From the NCBI GenBank assembly GCA_020746105.1, contig CM036633.1:14740501-14804500 (forward strand): DNA of 64,000 nucleotides, written 5' to 3'. Below, piece after piece: positions 25,642 to 37,536 of this stretch. Under the pieces are notes generated by a model. It was given only the letters and a program-made list of their open reading frames with translations. It made no database searches and had not been told where the DNA came from. Position 1 is the first letter of the stretch. Each line of letters begins with the position of its first letter. Both the position numbers and the translations under genes were made by a program. This stretch comes from Trogon surrucura. Lineage: Eukaryota; Chordata; Aves; Trogoniformes; Trogonidae.

Positions 25642-25837
25642 ATTCTAGAATCATAGAACCATAGAACAGTTTTGGCTGGAAGAGACCTTCAAGATCATCG
25701 AGTCCAACATTTTCCCAGCCCTACTAACACCACTAAACAATGTCCTTCAACATCTATTCTTAAACATCTCCAGGGATGGCGACTCAACCCCCTCCCTGGA
25801 CACCTGCTCCAATGGCTGACAACCCTATCCAACCTGA
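25642..25837 (-). mobile_element. CR1 retrotransposon 3' fragment, right part displaced by a satellite tract
   Basis: AGAATCATAGAACCATAGAA runs into AGTTTTGGCTGGAAGAGACC and TCAAGATCATCGAGTCCAAC, the reverse complement of a CR1 3' end and its 3' coding or untranslated part. The element points along the minus strand. It breaks at AACCCTATCCAACCTGA and resumes at 26090 after 252 bp of CTATAGAGCCC repeats. Confidence 0.85.
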
Positions 25838-26089
25838 TCCCTATAGAGCCCCTACAGAGCCCTATAGAACCCCATAGAGCCCCATAGGGCCCCTATAGCA
25901 TCCCACAGATCCCTATAGATCCCCTATAGAGCCCCATAGCACCCCTATAGTGCCCCACGGACATCATATAGAGCCCCTATAGAGCCTCTATGGAGCCGCA
26001 TAGACCCCCATAGGCCTCCGCAAATCCCTGTAGATCCCCTATAGATTTCCTATAGATCCTTATAGATCCCTATCCCTATAGGGTTCAGG
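25838..26089. repeat. CTATAGAGCCC-type minisatellite inside a CR1 copy
   Basis: The tract is made of variants of CCCTATAGAGCCCC and AGATCCCTATAGATCCCC. It interrupts the CR1 copy and is flanked by the same 17 bases, AACCCTATCCAACCTGA, at 25821-25837 and 26090-26106. The words match those in the larger satellite to its left. Confidence 0.85.
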
Positions 26090-26133
26090 AACCCTATCCA
26101 ACCTGAACTTCCCCTGGCGCAACTTAAGGCCAT
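26090..26133 (-). mobile_element. Continuation of the interrupted CR1 fragment
   Basis: AACCCTATCCAACCTGAACT and TCCCCTGGCGCAACTTAAGG CCAT-type sequence continues the CR1 consensus exactly where the left part at 25837 stopped, apart from the 17 duplicated bases. Confidence 0.75.
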
Positions 26134-27769
26134 CAAGCGGGAGCGATGGAGGATGGAGGTGTGGCGGGGAGCCCGCCTGGGAAGAGCCACGCTGGGCTTG
26201 GAGCCCTGGTGCAGCCGGGCTGGGTGCTGGAGGGGTGTCCGGCTCCATCCCTCCCATCCCACACTGAGACGCGGGAGCCTCAGCCAGACCGCGGGCAGGG
26301 CGGGGCATCTTCAAGGCCACAGCCACACTCGCAGCACAAAATGCAGACCATGCAGGCAGGGGCCTCGGGCAGGGCTCTGAGGGTAGCAGTGTTGCAACGT
26401 GGCTCCTGCCATGCCGGCTCCTCACTGTTCCCATCAGTCTGTGGATGCTCAGATTGATTTCTCGCTCCTCGGGTTCTCGGTGAGTGGATGGGGCTGGTCT
26501 GCAGCAAGCAGAAATCAAAGCGCCCCTGGGAAACGCTGAGCTCCGGCACTGCCGGCTCGGTTGGGCAGGGCTGGGCCGCCACCTTCAGCGCTCCGCGATG
26601 GAGTCGCTGTGGATGTGCTGGTGCTGCTCGTGGAAACAGGGCAGCAAAGTGGGGCCGAAGGAGAGGGTCAACCCTGAGACATGAGACCTACAGCCCAGGG
26701 CCTGTCTCCTCTGCTGCCTACCAAAGAAAACAAAAAAACTCGTGTTCAGCTCAACTGCTTCCAGGCTTGGGAGCGATGAGCGGCTCTGGACCGAGTGTCG
26801 GGGCTGTGAGCGGCTCTGCGGAGCTCTGAGCCAACTCCTCCCAAATCCTCAGTAATACCAACATCACGGCTCAGTAGATAGAAAAAGTAACGGAAAAGCA
26901 CAAAGGAGAGGAACAGCGACCCAGCACAAGAGGAAGATACACAAAGGTGTCTGCCAGACCCAGCCGTTGCTCTCCAACCAGGGTGGCCTCACAGGCAGAG
27001 CACGGCACCGTGCGTGGGCTCGGGGCTGCTGCTCTCTGAGCAAGCTGAGCACCCCTCGGTGCTTCCATTTCTGCTTCTCGCCCGTAAGGACGGCACTACT
27101 GACCCCCTCTCCTGCCGTCGAGGCTGATAAAAGCAAGCGACAAGAAGGACTTAGCTTTCTGACTGTATCACCAGAGGAAAATGCTGGCAGCTGCCTTTCT
27201 TCTACTCCTTGGTGGATGTACCCTGGGAGACGGCAGGCTTGCCCAGTATTAAGCCTATGGGCAGCCACTCCCATCTCCCCTGCATCTGCTTGTGTGGGCA
27301 CAGCATCATGTGTGGGCTGTGGCTCCCCCCTCCCCGGGGATCTGGGCAAGTGACATTTTTTTGGAGGAGCTCAAACCCATTCCCGGGTGCCAGCGAGGCA
27401 CGTGCACGAAGCAGGCAACAGAACGAGAGCTTGCTGCGCTGGGTGCTGCCTGCAGTAGAGCTGAAACCTGGCAGAGATATTGAGTTCTGGCGGTGGAGTT
27501 TGAGTGCGGGGCTGTAGCCGCGGCACAGGCTTCCTGAGGAAAAGGGAGTGCTCGCTGGGCACAGGGCTTGGTAGTGGAGTTTCCATAATAACACGGAGAA
27601 GATTAGAGGCGAAATATTAGCAGGTAAGCGTGGAGAGAAACAGTTGCTATGCCCTTCTCTGTGTGCTACAGGCATATGTATACATCATGGAACATGTACA
27701 CGTGCCCCCTTTTCCCTTAAAACACTGATGCAGCATCCAACAGAAATCTTTCCCTGGCACGCGCGCACT

Positions 27770-27799
27770 CACACACACACACACACACTCACTCTCTCT
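27770..27799. repeat. CA/CT microsatellite
   Basis: An uninterrupted AC run of about 19 bases passes into CTCTCTCT-type sequence. It is likely polymorphic in length. It lies in intron. Confidence 0.9.
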
Positions 27800-28138
27800 A
27801 ATCTCTCCTGCTGGTATGTCAGAGAAAGCTATTTCTGGAACGTGAAATCTAGGTCAAAAAGAAGGAGAAAATCTGAAGGGAATGATAACAGTCTCTCTCC
27901 TCAAAGGCCGTACGGGGTCACCTCTGGCTGATACGATTAGCAGAGGGGCCGCAGCGGCGCTTTACTCCTCAGCTGCTTGTGCACAGGCTGAACAATGCGT
28001 CCAGGCTCGCTTTGTTTGCTTCCTTTGCCTTCATGCCACTACTTTTTCCCCTGAAAGAAGAGAAGGCTGTGACAGCCGGGCGAGGAGAGAAGCAGAACTT
28101 GCCTTCCTACCCAGAGACCAGGTGATCACCGCACACAG

Positions 28139-28160
28139 AGGAGGAGGAGGAGGAGGTGGA
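28139..28160. repeat. Short GGA run
   Basis: About six GGA/GAG triplets in intron; simple sequence only. Confidence 0.8.
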
Positions 28161-31100
28161 AGGATGCCTGTACCCATCCCTCGCAAGCCAGCGCAACGTG
28201 ACTTTCCCAGAAGCTGTGGAAACTCATCCCGCAGTGAAGCAGCCCTCAGGGATTTGGTCAGCACGATGCTGCTTTGTGTCATGACGCTGCACGGAGGTGT
28301 GCAGGCACTTTTATCTCTCCTCCACTGAGCAAGAGCACCCCCTGCAAGAGCACCAGTGCCAGGGGATGGGGCTGGAGTCTGCCTTCTCCCTGGGCAAGGC
28401 AGGGTTCTCAGCACAGCAATCGTCCTGGGAGCCATCTCTCTAATTTTGTGGTGAAAAGTGTAAAGAAAGAAAGAAAAAAAGAAGCAACACAAAGAAGACG
28501 GAAAGCAGAGGCATGGCTTTGGGAGCATCTTTCCCAGGCAGAGCTCTCTCGGCAAAGCTCTGGCACACGGGTGGGCACGAGGTGTGTGCAGCCCTGGCAG
28601 GTGTTTACGGGAGTGCTGGCGGCTCTCAAGGATGAGCCTCGTGCCTGGCTCTGGTTGGGGTCAAGGTTGGGCTGGCCTGAAGGGCTAGACTTTCTCGAGC
28701 TCCTTCTCTAGGTGCTGCGGTTCCTGTGCTGGGCTGGGGACCCGCAGCCAGAGCTGCCATCACAGGGTCAGCAGAAAGGGAGAACTGGTGGGTCGTTGCC
28801 CTCCAGAGCTCACACTCTCAGGGACATCTTAACCATTGGTAAGAAGGTCAACAGAGACAGCCCAGTCCTAGAGGAGGAGGCAGAGCTGGATTCCCTGGCC
28901 TCCCTGGAAGAGATCTGGGCGCAGGACAAGAAGCTGGGCACCCAGGCTTTCTGGGAACAGGCTGCTGAATCCCAGGGCAGGATGCTCTGAGCAAGGGCAA
29001 TGTTACCAGACAGCATGGGGAGGGCTGAGGAGAACTCAAGTTCCTACTAGCTTGGTGGGAACCTTCTCTGCTGTCGCTCATGCATTGAGCAGAGGCTGGG
29101 CTGGGGTCTCCGTGCTGGAGCTTCTACCTCCTTCTGCTGTGCTTTTTTCCCCTCTGCTTTCCTGTTTCCCCTGGACATCAAATATTCAGCTTTGTTATTG
29201 CAAGCAGTCTATTAAGCAGGCAATTCCCAGTGCTGCCTCTAATAAGAAGGAGCTGGGGCTGGGGAGCCCTTTGTAATGCTCAGGAGGCGGTGTGGCTGTC
29301 GCCGAACGCCTGGCAATTAGATGAATAGGTTTCACTGGGGCTTTTGAGGCTCGGGCTTCGCAAGGCGGAAAGCTTTGTTTAAGGCTGATCAAGGGCAGCT
29401 CATCATCTGTCTTGCCGGCTGTCAAATGGGAGCTAATTGCCTTGTAATGCACGAGTGACACAGGCGTTTGTGGGAGGGACTGGCTTGTCGGAGGTGTGAC
29501 AGCTGTCAGGGCTCTCCCACCCGGCCGTGCTCCCTGCGCAGACCCCGAAACTGGCAGCCCTCCGCGATGCGGAGCTCGCTGCACCTCCTCAGCTGAACCC
29601 CTCCACTTTAGGATTCAACCCCCATGCTGTCCTCCCAACAGGAAGCCTGTGTCGGGCACAGCATTGCTGCTGCTGGTGTCTCTTTAGGTGTGGCCCCGCA
29701 GAGAAGAAGCCCAGGACCCCTCTCAGGGACCAGGTACGCGCCGGGAACGTCTCCTCTGGGCTGGTGCATGGATGCTGGTGCAGGAGGGTGTCCAGGGAAA
29801 GGGGACGGGTGGAGGCTTTTATTTGCTTCATCGCAGAGCCCTGCGTGGAGCAGAGGCCACGAGCAACCATTAGACCTGCAGACGATGGTGTGGTGCACCC
29901 ACATCTCTCTGCTGGTCCAGACTGAAGCCATCGAGCTGAGAGGTACCAATCTGCTGCCTGGGACACCCTTCTCATACAACACCAACCAATTAAAGCCTCA
30001 GTGATGCACATTTGCAGAGGGAACTGATTAAAGGTGTGACTGCCATCTAGATATGCCTCCTGCCTTCCCCATCATGCACACGCACAAACACAGATGCTCC
30101 TCTCTGCTCCCCACCCCCTCCATCAGAAAGTCTTCCCTCCCCAAGCGCCAGCAGCCAATGCGAAGGGCTGGAGGATGCTCTGGAAATCAGCAGATCTCTG
30201 CTGGGTCAGGTCAGAGGGAGGTGGCAACCAGGCACTTTGAAAACCCCTTCTGTGCTACGCCTGCTGTTGCTTCCTGGTGTTAGCCTGGATTTGCAGGAGC
30301 GCTGAGCTCAGCACCGGCTACACTGCCCACACGGAGCAGGAGTGGGCTTGCAGGAATGAGGTGAGCTGGAGTGGGAAGAGCATGGGACGGAAGCAGAGCA
30401 GAGAGGGTGGCAGGAAGGAGGGACAAGCAAGCAGCCTGTCCCTCCCAGGGCATCTCTTCCAGTCCCTGCCTCATTCTGTGGGCCTTGACTCTGATGACCC
30501 TGCAGCACGGACCACTGAAGGGGATGGTCATGTCTCTGGGTGGGAAGGCCTGAGGCTGGACACGAAGGCTGCTGGTGTTCCCCTTCCCAATCCCTGTTCT
30601 CCTGTACCCCACCAACAGCCCACTTCCACGCTCCGGCAGCTTTGCCCGCAGCAGATATGCTGAGGCTGCTCTGAACCCCAGCATAGCACCATGGTTCGGT
30701 GCCAGAGCTCCTGCCAAGAGCAGCCTGCCCCACCGGACCCGCCTCCCGCACCCCTGGGGGTGACAGGGCTTGTGTCTGCCTCCGTGCCTCCACTGTGCAA
30801 CCCTGGGGAGATGTGGGAGCTGTCCTGCCTGCTCTGGCATCTCTCCGGCGCAATGGCCAGGCACCGTCACGTCCAGGAGCACCCAGGTGTCACCTTTTCT
30901 AACCAGTGCCCAAAACTGTTCCTGGGATGGGTCCCCTCAGCACCTCACGCCCTGCATTATGGCTGAGCACTGGGGCTGGCTGGGAGCCAAGAAGGACACG
31001 GGCTGCCATGAACAAAATGATCTCAAAGTGATGCAGATCAAGTGACTCGAAGCATCGTGGAAAGGTAAGAGGTTTCTCTACTGGTAAGGGCTTGCCAACT

Positions 31101-33114
31101 GCCCTGAGCATCTCTCCGGAGCTTATTCCCACTCCTTTGCACCCCAGCAGGGGCCTTGCACCAGCCGAAATGCTGCAGTGAGGGCAGAGCTGCTCCCCAC
31201 GCTGCGGCTTCACATGGCTGAACCTCTCAGCTCTGCTCAGGCCTTCAGGAGCCATTTGCAGAAGCAGCATCTCCAGAGCAATGCTCCTCCCTGCCGCCCA
31301 CAGCCTTTGCTTTTCCAGGAGAGGCACGGACCACTGCGGAGTGAAGCCGCTGCTGCAGATTGTGCTTTGGTAAAGACAGCTACACGTGGAGCCTGGCTGC
31401 ACCAAACATGTCCCCGGGCCAGGGCGGTGCTGGTGTCTGCAGCAGGGAGCCAGCACCAGATCATTTCTGGATGAGACAGAAAACCAGCTCTTGCATCTCT
31501 TTCCTTCCGGGCTTTCCCAGCACTGCGAGGTCTGAGCAGCCTCACCCCTCCTCGGGGGGATGGAGTCAGTCCTGACTAACAGTGGAGGGAGAGGCCAGGC
31601 TCTTGTCCAGTACAGTAATTACTAATCAAAAGAGAAGGGCCTGGAGTGAATAACGCCTGCATCCAGCGCCAGGGCAGGCGTCTGGAGCTGGGTCTAATGC
31701 TGCTGCTGGCTCAGTGCTCCAAGGCTGCAGGGAGCTGGGCTCTGGGGCTTGGGAAGCCTTGTTAGCACCTTGAAAGTCAGAGCAAGACCCGTTCTTTCCA
31801 CACACCAGGGATGTTGGGGTCTCTGGGGTCTCTGATGGAGAGGGGCAAATAGGACTCGGTGCATCAGACATTCATGTGGCTGCTGCAATTCTGTCTCTGG
31901 GAGAGAAAGCAGTTGGAGCCAAACCAGCCAGAGGATGAACTCCCAGTGTCTCGCTGTCAGGAGACTTTGCAAGAACAGTCTCTAGGCAGCACCCTGAGGG
32001 CTGAGTGTCCCAGGATCATGCTGTCTGCCTGTTACCCCTACCTTCAGGGAAAGGCACTGGGGTGCAAGCGCTGTGAGCCCGGCACGTAGCACTGCTCTGC
32101 CTCCGCATGTGGCTGGGCTGTCGCCTGGATGGCACAGGAGCCATGCTGGTGACCCCCGCGTTCAGCACACTGCTGGGGTCCCTGTTGGCTGGGGTCCAGC
32201 CCCACGCGGCCACAGCTCCTGCCCCTGCCTGTGGACGGGATCAGACCTGCCTGCAACTCCGCTGGGCAAAATCACAAACCCTGTGGATCCGGAGGAGGCA
32301 AATCTGCACCATTTGCCTTTACCCCCAGATCCGATCCCCTGGACCTGTTTCCAGGAGTTCTGCCCCGTGTGGGGAACCTGCAAAGAAGTTCATGGTAAAC
32401 CCCAAAGCCTTGTCACACCTCCGTCACTGAGGGACAGAGGCAGATGCCTTCTGCTCTCCTTCCATCAGCCCCAATTTCTGCCTCTGGCCGAAGGGGCTGC
32501 AGAGATCAGGGTGTGCTCAGACCCTGGTGAAGCCGGTGTAGAGTCCCGGACAGATATTTTTGTTCCCACAAATTTCACAGAGAAGTTAAACCTGTCAACT
32601 GTAGCCTGCATTGAGGTAGTAAGAGGTGTAGTGGAGAGGAGGAAGATGGAAGTTATTGGCAGTGTAGGGCAGCAGAGCTGCTTTCCTGTGCTGCATGTTC
32701 CCGCAGCCCCCTGGGCAGAGTGGGCAGGGGGTGTTCCTGGGCAAGGGGGACATCCCGCAGGCTGCTCCTCGCCCCAGCGCTCAGGCTTGGGTTTGGCTTG
32801 ACTGACTGATACCCTCCCTCACCTCTGCAGGCTGTACCAGCCACGCCGGCCAGATCCCAGCAACCAGCGCCCGTCTGCATCCAGAGATCCATCCCCAGCC
32901 ATCCTAGCACCGTGCCTGGCTGCCGCTCTCCCTCTCTGGCACAGAGCAAACCCCCATAAGCCCACAAAAGTCTTGGACGACTACGGCAGGAGATATGGAT
33001 ATCCAAGGGCAGCACCTCACGTGCCCGACACCTGCCAGGGTGTGGGCAGCAGCGTCCACCGTCCCCGCTCGCCTCGCGCCCCTTCCCCTGCGGCCGCCCG
33101 CCGCGGGCACTCAC

Positions 33115-33361
33115 TGCTGTTGGTGGGCAGGGTCCTGCTGCCGCTGAGGCTGCCCGCTGGCGGAGGGGAGATGGAGCGGACGGAGCCCGTGTCCTCTTCC
33201 TGGGAGCAGCCTGCTTGGATGGCTCGGAGGTAGCTGTGGCTCCGGGAGCGAAAGTAGCTGGGCAGAGGCAGGTCCAGCACCTCGGCGGCGGCCGACTCGG
33301 CCTCGCTGTAGGTAGAGTCGCAGACCGGCTCGTACTGCTCCCCCAGCTCCGGCTCTGGTGC
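33115..33361 (-). CDS. DLGAP4: DLGAP4 exon 5 of the long isoform, third GKAP repeat (residues 446-528)
   Basis: This 247-nt exon begins after a CCCATGCAG acceptor with APEPELGEQYEPVCDSTYSE and continues through AAAEVLDLPLPSYFRSRSHS, YLRAIQAGCSQEED and SGSRTLPTNS. It ends at an AGCA|GTGAGT donor one base into a codon (phase 1). RSHSYLRAIQAGCSQEED is a GKAP-type repeat, with S-Y at about residues 488-489. The next exon of the family starts C-LVAYKKTPPPVPPR. I do not find it to the left in this window, so the intron runs past position 1. The alternative first exon at 24068 ends in the same phase, so it can replace exons 1-5. Confidence 0.94.
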
Positions 33362-34512
33362 CTGCATGGGAAGAGGGGCAGAGGCTGTCAGCCCCTGGCC
33401 ACAGGCAGCCCTTTCCCTTCCCCTCCTGCTCCTTGCCCCATGGCCGCTCTCCTGCCACTCCTGCATGGTCCCTCTTATGGCAGACGAGACCAGGAGGTGC
33501 AGCGGTCGGTGCTGTGGGGTGCAGGATGCCCGGGCTGTGCTGAGAGAGAGGGAAGAGGGGACCCTCCTTGAAGGTGAGAGGGTCCCTGCTTGTGGAGTAG
33601 GAGAGACTTACCACCACAGAACCCGTGGAACACCCCTCAGTGTCCTGATGGAGAGGCTGAGAGCACATGAAGCTGACGTCCCTGTCTCTGACAGGTCCCC
33701 CTGCCCCACCAGCACAGCTGCGAGACCCCAGCCTCAGCCACAAGACCCTGCCAGGGCAGGCATGCTCCTCGGTGGGGGGAGATGGCCTGGCCCTACAGTG
33801 GGGTGCAGAGAGGGTGGGGAGGTGTGGGCTGGGGGGGACAGCTGCCACACTTGACCAGGGACAGGCTGCCTGGACTGGTTCTGGGTGGCACCTTGGGGAT
33901 CCCACGCCAGCCCCATCCTGAGGGACCAGGAGAGGGCTCAGCGGTGGGCTGCAGTGAACCATGAGCTGAGCAGGGGCAGCTTTGCTCCCTGCTGCTCCTG
34001 CTGCCCCCACCTGCCTCCCACCCATGCCCCCAGCTCTGTCCTACTCTCTAGTAGCAGTGGCTGGTCAAACCTGGGCTCAGGACAGCCTTATCCAGGTTAA
34101 ACTAGAGCCAGCCTAAAGCAGAGTGCTCTGAAATACAAATGAGAAACAATGAGATCAGCCCTGATGCCCGCTTCTGTCCCTCCTGGACCTTTCTTTGGCC
34201 TCAAGGACCACCTCTGGCATCTGAGCTCCACAACACTTGGCTCAAAAAGTTCCGCTGCTTTTCCCCTAAAACTGATGATCCGTGACCCCCTCCTGGGGCC
34301 AGGGGCACTGAGCTCTCCAGCTGCTCTGCAGTCCCCGGGTTGGAAGTGCTGCCTCCTCCTCCTCCTCCTCCTCTTCCTCCTCCTCCTCCTCCTGCCGCTG
34401 GCCCTGGGCGTGGGCTGACCCCAGAGCCTGCCTCACACCCTGCCCTGGCTGTCCCGGCTGACCCAAGGAAGCTCTGTGAGGAAGGATAAGGGAAACACCA
34501 GCGGGACGGTAC
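33362..34512 (-). other. DLGAP4: DLGAP4 intron between the 51-nt exon and the third-GKAP-repeat exon
   Basis: This 1151-bp intron is bounded by GTACCG (donor side, 34512) and CATGCAG (acceptor side, 33362). It contains a CCT/AGG triplet run at 34352-34393. Long open frames here on either strand are shadows of GC-rich sequence without family similarity. Confidence 0.8.
34352..34393. repeat. CCT/AGG trinucleotide run
   Basis: About 14 triplets, mostly CCT with one CTT interruption, in the intron left of the 51-nt exon. On the transcribed-sense minus strand it is AGG-rich and purine-only; conceptual translation yields polyglutamate shadows that are not real protein. Confidence 0.9.
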
Positions 34513-34563
34513 CTGCTCTCCATGGGTAAATATCTGAGGGATAAGTGAGGGGGGTCCAAAGAT
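34513..34563 (-). CDS. DLGAP4: DLGAP4 short 51-nt exon (residues 429-445)
   Basis: A 17-codon exon reading IFGPPSLIPQIFTHGEQ, flanked by a TTTCTTCCAG acceptor and a GAGCAG|GTACCG donor. Both boundaries are phase 0, so it can be included or skipped without changing the frame. Mammalian DLGAP4 has a closely similar stretch (IFG-ASLIPQLFGH-EQQ) at the same place. Its size and symmetric phase suggest a cassette exon; whether it is alternatively spliced here is inference. It is too short for ordinary ORF listings but is well supported by homology and splice sites. Confidence 0.9.
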
Positions 34564-37421
34564 CTGGAAGAAAGAGTTGGAGAAGGTTAAAGGCCAAGAA
34601 CGGGGGAGCCCCTCACACAGACAGCTGTTGCACAGGGACTGAGGACGAGGGGAGCGGACAGCCGGTAGCCCTGGGCCACCACTGCTGACACTTCGGTACA
34701 AGCTTCAGAGCTCATAAGATGCCAAGCAAGATGCCGCACAGGCCCCTCAGACAGCAGCACAAACACGGCACTGCCAAGCTCCACGGGACGCCGCCCAGCC
34801 GAGAGAAGCTGCTGCTGCTGCGTTCAGCCAGCTGTACACGCCGTATATCACCGTATAGACACAGGGCACACCTGGGACACACAGCGCAGGGACACCCCTT
34901 GGCACGCACAGGCTGCCTGCGGCTACTGGGCAAGGGCTGGTGTGGCTCCCAGTTAGCAGCATCTCTGTGAAGCCCCCAGCATCAGCCAGCACCTCGCACC
35001 GTGGCCAGGAGCAGTGATGGGCCTCTGAAACCCAGGGTGGGTGGGCAGCCTGAGGGCGCCACATCGCAGAAACTGTCCTTCATCCTGATGGGGATGGCCA
35101 CCTCACTGCTACCTCCTCTGTCCTCGCGCCAGGAAGAAGCCACACGGAAGCGATGCTGCTTTCTCTCCATCGCAAAGCCATGGCACAGACTCGGCATAAG
35201 GACAGACGCCTGACACACACTGCGCTGCCTGTGGGGAGGAATTGCTTCTCTTCTCCATCCCTGCTCTGCAGAGCACATCTGCCCTACGAGCTCTGCCCCG
35301 CACGAGCTGCCCAAAATGACCCATCCTGGGAAGAATCTGGGATCAAACTGTACCCGAGGGAAGAGACTTGGCTCTGAGTGCCGAGGCTGGCCCTTCTCCA
35401 CAGGGCACAGCTCAAAGTGGGGACCAGCAGTGTTGGGGGTCACCAGCTGGCTCTTTCTGGCCACTGGTCCCCTTGGTGTGACAGGTGAACAGTGACATGC
35501 ACACCCAGTGAACCCCAGGCTTGCAGAGGTTTGCAAAGCAGAGGCCAGCTGGGACAAAACCAAGTGGACTTGTCTTTCAGAGCTGGGGATGCTTCCATGT
35601 GGGAGGACACAAGGGTCTTGCTGGACACACAAGGAGGGTGTCGGAGGTCGCACAGAAGTGAGGGCAGGGGAAGAACTGCCTCTGGCATGGGATGAAAGGG
35701 CAGGTCAGACCCAGCAGGGGATGGTACCAGCACACACTGGTGGCTGTACCAGCTCCATCCTGGATCAACAGACACGCAGTTCGTGGGAGGCCAATAAATC
35801 CCAACCCACCCCCACTTGAGCTCTCCCTGATGTGGAGGACAGCGGGCAGAGTGCGTGTGATGGCAGCAGCCCCACACTGGAGCGCGTGCAGTGGCAGTCG
35901 GTGTGCCCTGGGTCACAGTGCCACTGCTCTGGGGCGGGGGCTTTTGCCTGGGCAGGTCCTGGCACATCGTGGGCTGCTCAGACCCTCCAGCTCCAAGAGT
36001 CTTCTGACATTTTCATCTGCTAAATGGCAGCTTTGGACAGGGAGAGAGCACAGGCTCAGCCCACCTGTTGTCTTCACGCAGAGACTTGGCTTCAGACACG
36101 GATTTACACGCAAAGGACGAGAATGCGACGGTGCTGACCTGTTCTCTGTGCAATGAGACACCCAGCACGTTGCTGCTGATGGACAAGGAACGAGACGGAC
36201 CACGAGGAACACGTATGCCCGCAAATGATGACCACTACAGGCACTGACAGCAGCAGAAGCCAGCCGTGGGGCCAGAGAGGCTGGGCTGGCAGGGAGGAGG
36301 GCTCAGAGCCCCAAGCACCCAGCACAAGCTGCTCACCTTTCTCCATGCACGCTCAGGATACCCACTTTTCTGCTTTAACCCCTGCCTCCCGCTGCTGCCC
36401 TTGATCATTGTGCACAGACGGAGAGGAGCAGCGCAGAAGAGGCCCATGTGTCCACATATGTCTGTGCAGAGACGGGACGTGACAGAGGCCCAGAGTGACA
36501 GCAAAATGGCTGGGTGAACCTCGTGGTGCCATCGCTGCTCTGGGGATCTCCACCTGCCTACTGAAAGAACAGGTCCCCATCCCGGGGCTGGGACAAGCAC
36601 GTGGGACCTCTGCGGAGGCCTCACCCAGGCATGGACTCTCTCCTGGCCTGTGAGGCAGCTGGCTTATAGCCACACAAGCCCCAAGCTACTCCAGAGTAAT
36701 CTCAAGGGGAGGCAGAGTGTGGGACACGGAGTTAAACCCAGTTTGCACCAACTGCATCCCAGAGATCGGGGTCAGGACATGGTCCCCCCTGTGGCGAGGA
36801 GTTTGTCACCATCAGCATCCTCGGTTTTGCCCTTCCCAGGAGACCTGGAATATCCAAGGAGACATCCCCAGCTGGCTGGCAGGACAGTCTTCCAAATTAC
36901 GGGCACTTTATTCCTGGGGGCACTCTCTGCTACATGAGGGTTGAAGTCCTCAGGGCTAAGCAGGGTTACTGGCCCTGGTGGCCTGCTGCAGGGTCCCAGG
37001 CTGGATTCTACCATTTGCACAGGTGAGGTTGGCCAGGCTGGGTGTGAGCAGCTTGCAGGGGGACTGAGCAGCCTTGCAGGTGACTTCTGGGTGGTGACAC
37101 AGTGGGACCCAGAGCAGGCCTGAGCCTCACCCACCACTGTGCAGCATCGCCCTGGGCCACCATACCCGTGGCCATGGCAGAGGGACTTCAGCTGCACCAG
37201 CAGTGCTGAGAGGAGGCAAAGCTAGAGGGAGGGGGGTCTAAAATGAATCAGAATTAAGGAGCTGGCCTTGATTCTCTGGTAAAGCCACCAGAGAGCAGTG
37301 TGTGCAATTCCTGGGGCACAGCCAGTACCTTATTTTGAAGGGGGAAGAAGATGTTCCTCTTTCCCCTCCTTTCTCCCCAGGTTGTGCCGGTGCAGCGGCG
37401 CTCAGCGCTCCAGCATCTCAC
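34564..37421 (-). other. DLGAP4: DLGAP4 intron between exon 3 and the 51-nt exon
   Basis: About 2.9 kb of unique sequence between a GTGAGA donor and a TTCTTCCAG acceptor. I see no exon, repeat family or strong regulatory signature in it. Confidence 0.8.
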
Positions 37422-37536
37422 CTGGTTGATGCAACTGGACTCGTTGACACTGTCAGAGATCTGGTTGTATTCTTCCTCCCAGGTTGGGAACTTCGGAGGT
37501 AGGAGGATCTCGACAGAGTCCAGGCGGTCCAGGCTC
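37422..37536 (-). CDS. DLGAP4: DLGAP4 exon 3 of the long isoform (residues 390-428)
   Basis: This 115-nt exon lies between a TGCTGACAG acceptor and a CCAG|GTGAGA donor. Its first base completes the arginine codon begun in the exon at 40733. It then reads SLDRLDSVEILLPPKFPTWE and continues to SSCINQ, ending in phase 0. The S-LDRLDSV and PTWEE(E/D)Y blocks, and the closing N-[ED]-SSCI-[NS]-Q, are as in mammalian DLGAP4. No catalytic or membrane features are expected or seen; this is part of the disordered scaffold between the GKAP repeats. Confidence 0.94.

Larger units (their letters stand above)
24541..33114 (-). other. DLGAP4: DLGAP4 long-isoform intron, and upstream flank of the short isoform
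   Basis: The left end is the edge of the CpG island and the CR1-related satellites. From about 26140 to 33114 there is mostly unique, moderately GC-rich sequence with a CA/CT microsatellite at 27770, a GGA run at 28139 and an AT-rich, homeobox-site-rich block near 29.2-29.5 kb. No convincing exon is seen. Confidence 0.7.

Noticed and set aside
33111..34025. A 304-codon open frame on the minus strand
   Set aside because: It overlaps the third-GKAP-repeat exon in another frame and runs through intron; the composition is GC-rich low complexity and splice sites support the other frame.
34266..34559. Polyglutamate-containing protein
   Set aside because: The E-run is the translation of an intronic CCT/AGG repeat on the minus strand.
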